Assembly (NCBI RefSeq): GCF_011074885.1
Contig: NC_054689.1
Location: 1,116,001 to 1,180,000, forward strand
Length of the DNA stretch: 64,000 bases
Source: Brettanomyces bruxellensis
Lineage: Eukaryota; Ascomycota; Pichiomycetes; Pichiales; Pichiaceae
Reading direction: 5' to 3'
Shown piece by piece: positions 60,284-64,000 of this stretch (its first letter is position 1; the number at the start of each line of letters is the position of its first letter). The position numbers and the translations under genes were made by a program. The notes beneath the pieces were generated by a model, which was given only the letters and a program-made list of their open reading frames with translations, was not told the DNA's origin and did not search any database.

Positions 60284-61957
60284 ATGAAAAGTGTGGAATC
60301 TTTGAAGTCAACTCAATCGATAGTTTCTGTTGATGAAGTTCAGCTAAATTCTGCCATAGCTGGGCGTAACAGAAAGATCCTTGTTGACCATCCCGTCGAT
60401 AATGATGAAGCCGTAATCTTGGCATTGGGATACAAAGCAGAGTTCAAAAGAGAATTCTCACTTTGGACCATTTTTGGCGTTGCATTTTCCGTTTTAGGTT
60501 TGTTGCCTTCAATTGCTTCCACTTTATTCTATTCTCTTGCCTACGCAGGAAACGCGGGCATAACCTGGGGCTTTGCTGTTGGTATCATCTGCATCATTCC
60601 AGTGGCTTTGAATATGGCGGAGATTGCAAGTGCTTTTCCAACTTCTGGAGGTTTGTATTATGCTACCGCAATGTTATCTCCCCCAAAATATAAGGCCTTA
60701 TTTTCTTGGATTGTTGGTTGGTCTAACTATTTCTATCAGGTTACTGGAGCTCCATCTGTTGGATATGGATGTGCTTCCATGGTGCTTGCCCTTGCCTCGG
60801 TGGCCAATCCAAATTACGTCTACCAAACATGGCATTGCTACTTACTTACAGTAGCAATAACTACAGTATGTGCCGTTCTGGCGTCTTTACCCACTAAATG
60901 GATTGCCGGTATCAATGCAGTCACATCTGTGTTGAATATTGTTTTTCTTTTCATTTCTTGGGTATTTATGCTTGGTGGAAATAACAGAGTTGACCAAGGT
61001 CTCCCAAAATTTAATTCTGATTCATTTGCATGGTCTTTAGATAACTTGACTGATTGGCCAGATGGAATTGCTATTCTCTTATCTTTTATGGCCGTACTAT
61101 GGACGATGTGTGGTTTTGATTCACCATTTCATATCACCGAAGAGTGTTCAAATGCTCAAGTTGCAACACCAAAGGCTATCGTCATGACAGCTACTATTGG
61201 TGGTCTTCTAGGCTTTGTATTCCAGCTTGGTATTGCATACACTATAGTCGATATAGATTCTGCTGTTAACGATGAACTAGGACAGCCATATATTTCTTAT
61301 CTTAACCAGATAATGACTAGGCCACGTGTACTAGCAATAGGTTCCTTTGCCGCAATTCTTGCTTTCACCATGACATTTTCTTGTATGATTGCAGCTTCTA
61401 GAGTGCTTTTTTCTTATTCAAGAGATCAATGTTTTCCTCTTTCCAGATACTGGTGCCATGTGAATAAATACACGAAAACTCCGGTCAATGCTGTTTGGGC
61501 TAATTGGTTCATCGGTATTCTTCTACTTCTTCTAATGTTCGGTAATGTTGCGATTGATGCGATCTTCAGTGTTGGTTCTATCGCTCCCTTTGTTTCATTT
61601 AGCATTCCAACTCTCCTCAGAATAACATACGCCAGAAAATTTTTCAAGCCAGGACCTTGGAATTTAGGTAAGTTTACCTATATATCCGGTTTCATTGGTT
61701 GCGCGTTTGTCTTTCTTATGATTCCGATATCTGCATTCCCTCAGTATAGAGGATCTGACAATACTCTAGATTTGATGAATTGGACATGTGTCGTATATTA
61801 CGGATCTATGATGTTAGTAATAGCATGGTACTTTATTTACGCTCATAAGGTTTACAAAGGTCCAAGAAGTAACCTCGGCCTTGATACGTTTTCAGAAGAA
61901 AAGGATTCAGCATTTGATGTTGTTGCTCCTACTTCTGATATGAAGAAGGATATGTAA
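60284..61957 (+). CDS. Amino-acid/choline/GABA permease (UGA4/HNM1/BIO5 family)
   Basis: This is an APC-superfamily transporter of the yeast amino acid/choline subfamily, predicted at the plasma or vacuolar membrane. The 557 residues include about 12 membrane segments. Family marks are LGYKAEFKREFSLWTIFGVAF, then GLLPSIAST in TM1, AEIASAFPTSGGLYY after TM2, the FDSPFHITEEC loop near 283-293 and ASRVLFSYSRDQCFPLS near 370. The N- and C-terminal tails are hydrophilic. The substrate (GABA, choline, polyamine, 7-keto-8-aminopelargonate) cannot be told from sequence alone. Confidence 0.88.
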   Translation: MKSVESLKSTQSIVSVDEVQLNSAIAGRNRKILVDHPVDNDEAVILALGYKAEFKREFSLWTIFGVAFSVLGLLPSIASTLFYSLAYAGNAGITWGFAVGIICIIPVALNMAEIASAFPTSGGLYYATAMLSPPKYKALFSWIVGWSNYFYQVTGAPSVGYGCASMVLALASVANPNYVYQTWHCYLLTVAITTVCAVLASLPTKWIAGINAVTSVLNIVFLFISWVFMLGGNNRVDQGLPKFNSDSFAWSLDNLTDWPDGIAILLSFMAVLWTMCGFDSPFHITEECSNAQVATPKAIVMTATIGGLLGFVFQLGIAYTIVDIDSAVNDELGQPYISYLNQIMTRPRVLAIGSFAAILAFTMTFSCMIAASRVLFSYSRDQCFPLSRYWCHVNKYTKTPVNAVWANWFIGILLLLLMFGNVAIDAIFSVGSIAPFVSFSIPTLLRITYARKFFKPGPWNLGKFTYISGFIGCAFVFLMIPISAFPQYRGSDNTLDLMNWTCVVYYGSMMLVIAWYFIYAHKVYKGPRSNLGLDTFSEEKDSAFDVVAPTSDMKKDM

Positions 61958-62722
61958 TCTTTCGCAACAATACTACTATACTTTCCCTTAATCCAGACAA
62001 AGTGAAAATTATGAATTAGTAATTTATTGAGAAAAATAGTATTTAATAGTCCAATAGTATGAGATCATTGAGCCATCGCCGAAATCTTATCACAGGATCC
62101 CCCTCGGAAAAGTATGTTTTTAAACATTCTAATTTTTATCATTTCTTTTCTATTCTTAGCGGTCTTCCAATTATTTTTTATTTCATTATGTTCAATAAAG
62201 GTTTTTGTTGTTTTGCAATAGAACTAACAAGTATATATGCGTCGCATGAGTCCTTAAATGTTATGCATTCTTTTTACCTGATACTTTAATTGAACGATTT
62301 CGGCTAACTAAGAGATTTAACTTTTAAAAAAAAATCTAAGGGTGAAATGATATAATGTTGTCTCTTGTTTGTAAATATGGCATCACTTTTTGTGCTGTAT
62401 ATTTTAATAAAGAAGAAGAAGAAATCGTATACGTAAAAGGGAATAACGCATAAAATATATAAAAGCAATATATAAAATATGGAATTGCTAATTCTTAATT
62501 ATCCGTGAACTTTATCAGTGTGGAGCTTTTTCGGAAATCCCGAAAGGTAGAGAAGCTGCTGATTTTAAAGTCAAATAATATATCAATTGTGAAATATTAT
62601 GAAGTTTTATGAATTACCGCCTTAAATTCTTCAGTTAATATAAGTTCACTTAATTCTTCACATACGTTTGCCTGGTTCTCAATTTATGGTAATTCAAGTT
62701 GACGCCATCGATGAGCATAAAT
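61958..62722 (+). other. Intergenic region downstream of permease
   Basis: This is 765 bp of AT-rich sequence. A 76-codon frame at 62059-62289 shows no family signal. An AAGAAGAAGAAG microrepeat lies near 62412. No RNA gene was seen. The LTR-like repeat region starts at its right edge. Confidence 0.5.
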
Positions 62723-62968
62723 TGTTTGAGTTAGGAGAAACAGCATGAGTTACTTCGGATTATAGCCGCCTGGAATTTTCTTCTGTCAGAGTATATAAAT
62801 CCCGTGTGACATTTGTATCTGCTTAATTGCTCACATATCTCTGTACCGTAGCACTACCGAGCGCGCAGATGCCCAAGGTTATAAACGAGATTGGTCATAT
62901 AGTTCGGATATAGAAAAGACTTCTGTTGCATAGAATGACCCCCATAACAAAATAGGGTCCTTACGAAC
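62723..62968 (+). repeat. LTR-like unit, variant 1 (U3 variant plus module A)
   Basis: It starts TGTTTGAGTTAGG and contains GTATATAAATCCC, a TATA-type promoter. It shares its first about 48 bp with 6223-6270 (diverged). Its right part, 62784-62968 (module A, 185 bp), is repeated inverted at 63343-63527 with about 5 mismatches by eye. The sequence just left of A (GAGTTACTTCGGATT) also resembles the end of module B (GAGTAACCTTCGGGTT), so the two U3-like parts look homologous but diverged. Confidence 0.6.
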
Positions 62969-63347
62969 TGTCGGAACCTATGAGTTATAATAATGTTTCA
63001 TATGTTAATAACGCATAAAGGTTCAACTGGTATTTGATTTATAATATGTGAATCAAATTAATGTTCAGACAGATAGAAGAAATAATTCGCGGGGAAATTT
63101 TTCCTGTGAAATAAATTTCTCCCTAATCTACTTTCGGCTGAGAATGACCTATTCCACTTCTGCGGAAAAATATCTCTTATATGTATGTACTACTTTTTCC
63201 TTATATACTATGTGTCTCTTAGAAGGGACGACGACTTTATTGTGTAATTTGCAATACATATTCATATAAGGAAATCCATCTTGAAGTGAACCTTCAGCTG
63301 AAACCAAGAGTAACCTTCGGGTTCTCGCTGGATTACAAACGTGTTCG
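62968..63347 (+). repeat. Inverted-repeat module B (380 bp, forward copy)
   Basis: It begins CTGTCGGAACC and ends CGTGTTCG. The reverse complement recurs at 63528-63907 with equal length and about 9 mismatches by eye (about 97.6% identity). The TGT start and its position before module A (read on the minus strand of the other copy) suggest an LTR U3 region. It contains no long ORF. Confidence 0.85.
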
Positions 63348-63527
63348 TAAGGACCCTATTTTGTTATGGGGGTCATTCTATGCAACAGAAGTCTTTTCTA
63401 TATCCGAACTATATGGCCAATCCCGTTCATAACCTTGGGCATCTGCGCGCTCGGTAGTGCTACGGCACAGAGATATGTGAGCAATTAAGTAGATACAAAT
63501 GTCACACGGGATTTATATACTCTGACA
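63343..63527 (-). repeat. Inverted copy of module A (A', 185 bp)
   Basis: This is the reverse complement of 62784-62968, same length, about 97% identical by eye. It overlaps the end of forward module B by 5 bp (GTTCG), a microhomology at the inversion junction. Confidence 0.85.
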
Positions 63528-63907
63528 CGAACACGTTTGTAATCCAGCGAGAACCCGAAGGTTACTCTTGGTTTCAGCTGAAGATTCACTTCAATATAGA
63601 TTTCCTTATATGAATATGTATTGCAAATTACACAATAAAGTCGTCGTCCCTTCTAAGAGTCACATAGTATATAAGGAAAAAGTAGTACATACATATAAGA
63701 GATATTTTTTCGCAGAAGTGGAATAGGTCATTCTCAGCCGAAAGTAGATTAGGGAGAAATTTATTTCACAGGAAAAATTTCCCCGCGGATTATTTCTTAT
63801 ATCTGTCTGAACATTAATTTGATTCACATATTATAAATCAAATACCAGTTGAACCTTTATGCGTTATTAACATATAAAACATTATTATAACTCATAGGTT
63901 CCGACAG
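63528..63907 (-). repeat. Inverted copy of module B (B', 380 bp)
   Basis: This is the reverse complement of 62968-63347. Read on the minus strand, B continues straight into A (CGTGTTCG then TGTCAGAGTATATAAATC), a 565-bp LTR-like unit. B, A' and B' together form a stem-loop with 380-bp arms around a 180-bp spacer. Confidence 0.85.
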
Positions 63908-63910
63908 ACA

Positions 63911-64000
63911 GGTTTGATTTAACACTTCAAAACAAACACACAAATCACTTTGTACTTACATAATCTATAATAATTTAGGTTCAAATTAAAGCAGACCCCT
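63911..64000 (-). repeat. tRNA 5'-flank repeat (copy 2, inverted, at window edge)
   Basis: This is the reverse complement of 6057-6146, about 91% identical by eye over 90 ungapped bases. At copy 1 the tRNA-Ile gene starts 16 bp beyond the equivalent edge, so a plus-strand tRNA gene may begin just after position 64000. Confidence 0.8.

Noticed and set aside
62059..62289. 76-codon plus-strand frame downstream of the permease
   Set aside because: AT-driven hydrophobic composition and no homology; likely chance.
62968..63907. Interpretation of B-A'-B' as a standard DNA transposon with terminal inverted repeats
   Set aside because: No target-site duplication at its ends, no transposase, and a second copy of module A sits directly outside the left end, so a simple foldback transposon is not demonstrated.

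Overview
This is a nuclear chromosome segment of a budding yeast (Saccharomycotina), about 37% GC by eye. The genes are compact and essentially intronless. All proteins I recognise are closest in layout to known yeast families. CTG codons fall at conserved aliphatic positions (for example in the first carrier helix of the MTM1 homolog), so the standard genetic code fits and the CTG-Ser clade does not. Several traits point outside Saccharomycetaceae, perhaps to Pichiaceae (Brettanomyces, Ogataea or Pichia-like): a canonical CAND1/TIP120, a pirin, an HMP-P kinase without a TENA domain, an intronless RPS27, and a Tbf1/Cbf1-type ribosomal-protein promoter. The species itself is an inference I cannot confirm.

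Layout. 0-6 kb: an edge-truncated membrane protein, RPS27, a THI20/21-type kinase and DUG2 (glutathione degradation). 6-8 kb: a gene-poor stretch with tRNA-Ile(AAT), old LTR-like fragments and an isolated GC-rich palindrome. 8-25.7 kb: an F-box/LRR protein, ARC18, ROM2, KOG1, a pirin, MTM1 and an unrecognised coiled-coil protein. 26.13-31.13 kb: a full-length Ty1/copia retrotransposon with two 443-bp LTRs that look identical, a perfect AAGAT target duplication, and a heavily broken interior. It sits between two divergent genes, and its 3' LTR now lies about 220 bp upstream of SDD3. 31-55.9 kb: SDD3, MIC26, a GH5 glucanase-like protein (YBR056W type), CAND1, OMA1, LCL3, GUP1, an unknown single-TM protein, PAM18, PRD1, a U1A-like protein, CBP6, an unknown ORF, GPI17 and TRM9. 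Mitochondrial genes are strikingly frequent here. 56-62 kb: PPZ1, a 2.2-kb regulatory gap and an amino-acid/choline/GABA-type permease. 62.7-64 kb: a nested inverted-repeat structure (A-B-A'-B') made of LTR-like modules. It is followed by an inverted copy of the sequence flanking the tRNA-Ile gene at 6 kb, which predicts another tRNA gene just beyond the window.

Functional themes: growth and wall signalling (KOG1/TORC1, ROM2/Rho1, PPZ1, GUP1, GPI17), mitochondrial biogenesis and quality control (MTM1, MIC26, OMA1, LCL3, PAM18, CBP6), glutathione handling (DUG2, MTM1), and two LTR-rich regions. I found no unambiguous new system. The strongest candidates for follow-up are the A-B-A'-B' palindromic locus, the identical-LTR but dead-interior retrotransposon, and the poly-His/RSHS tract shared by the ROM2 and PPZ1 proteins.
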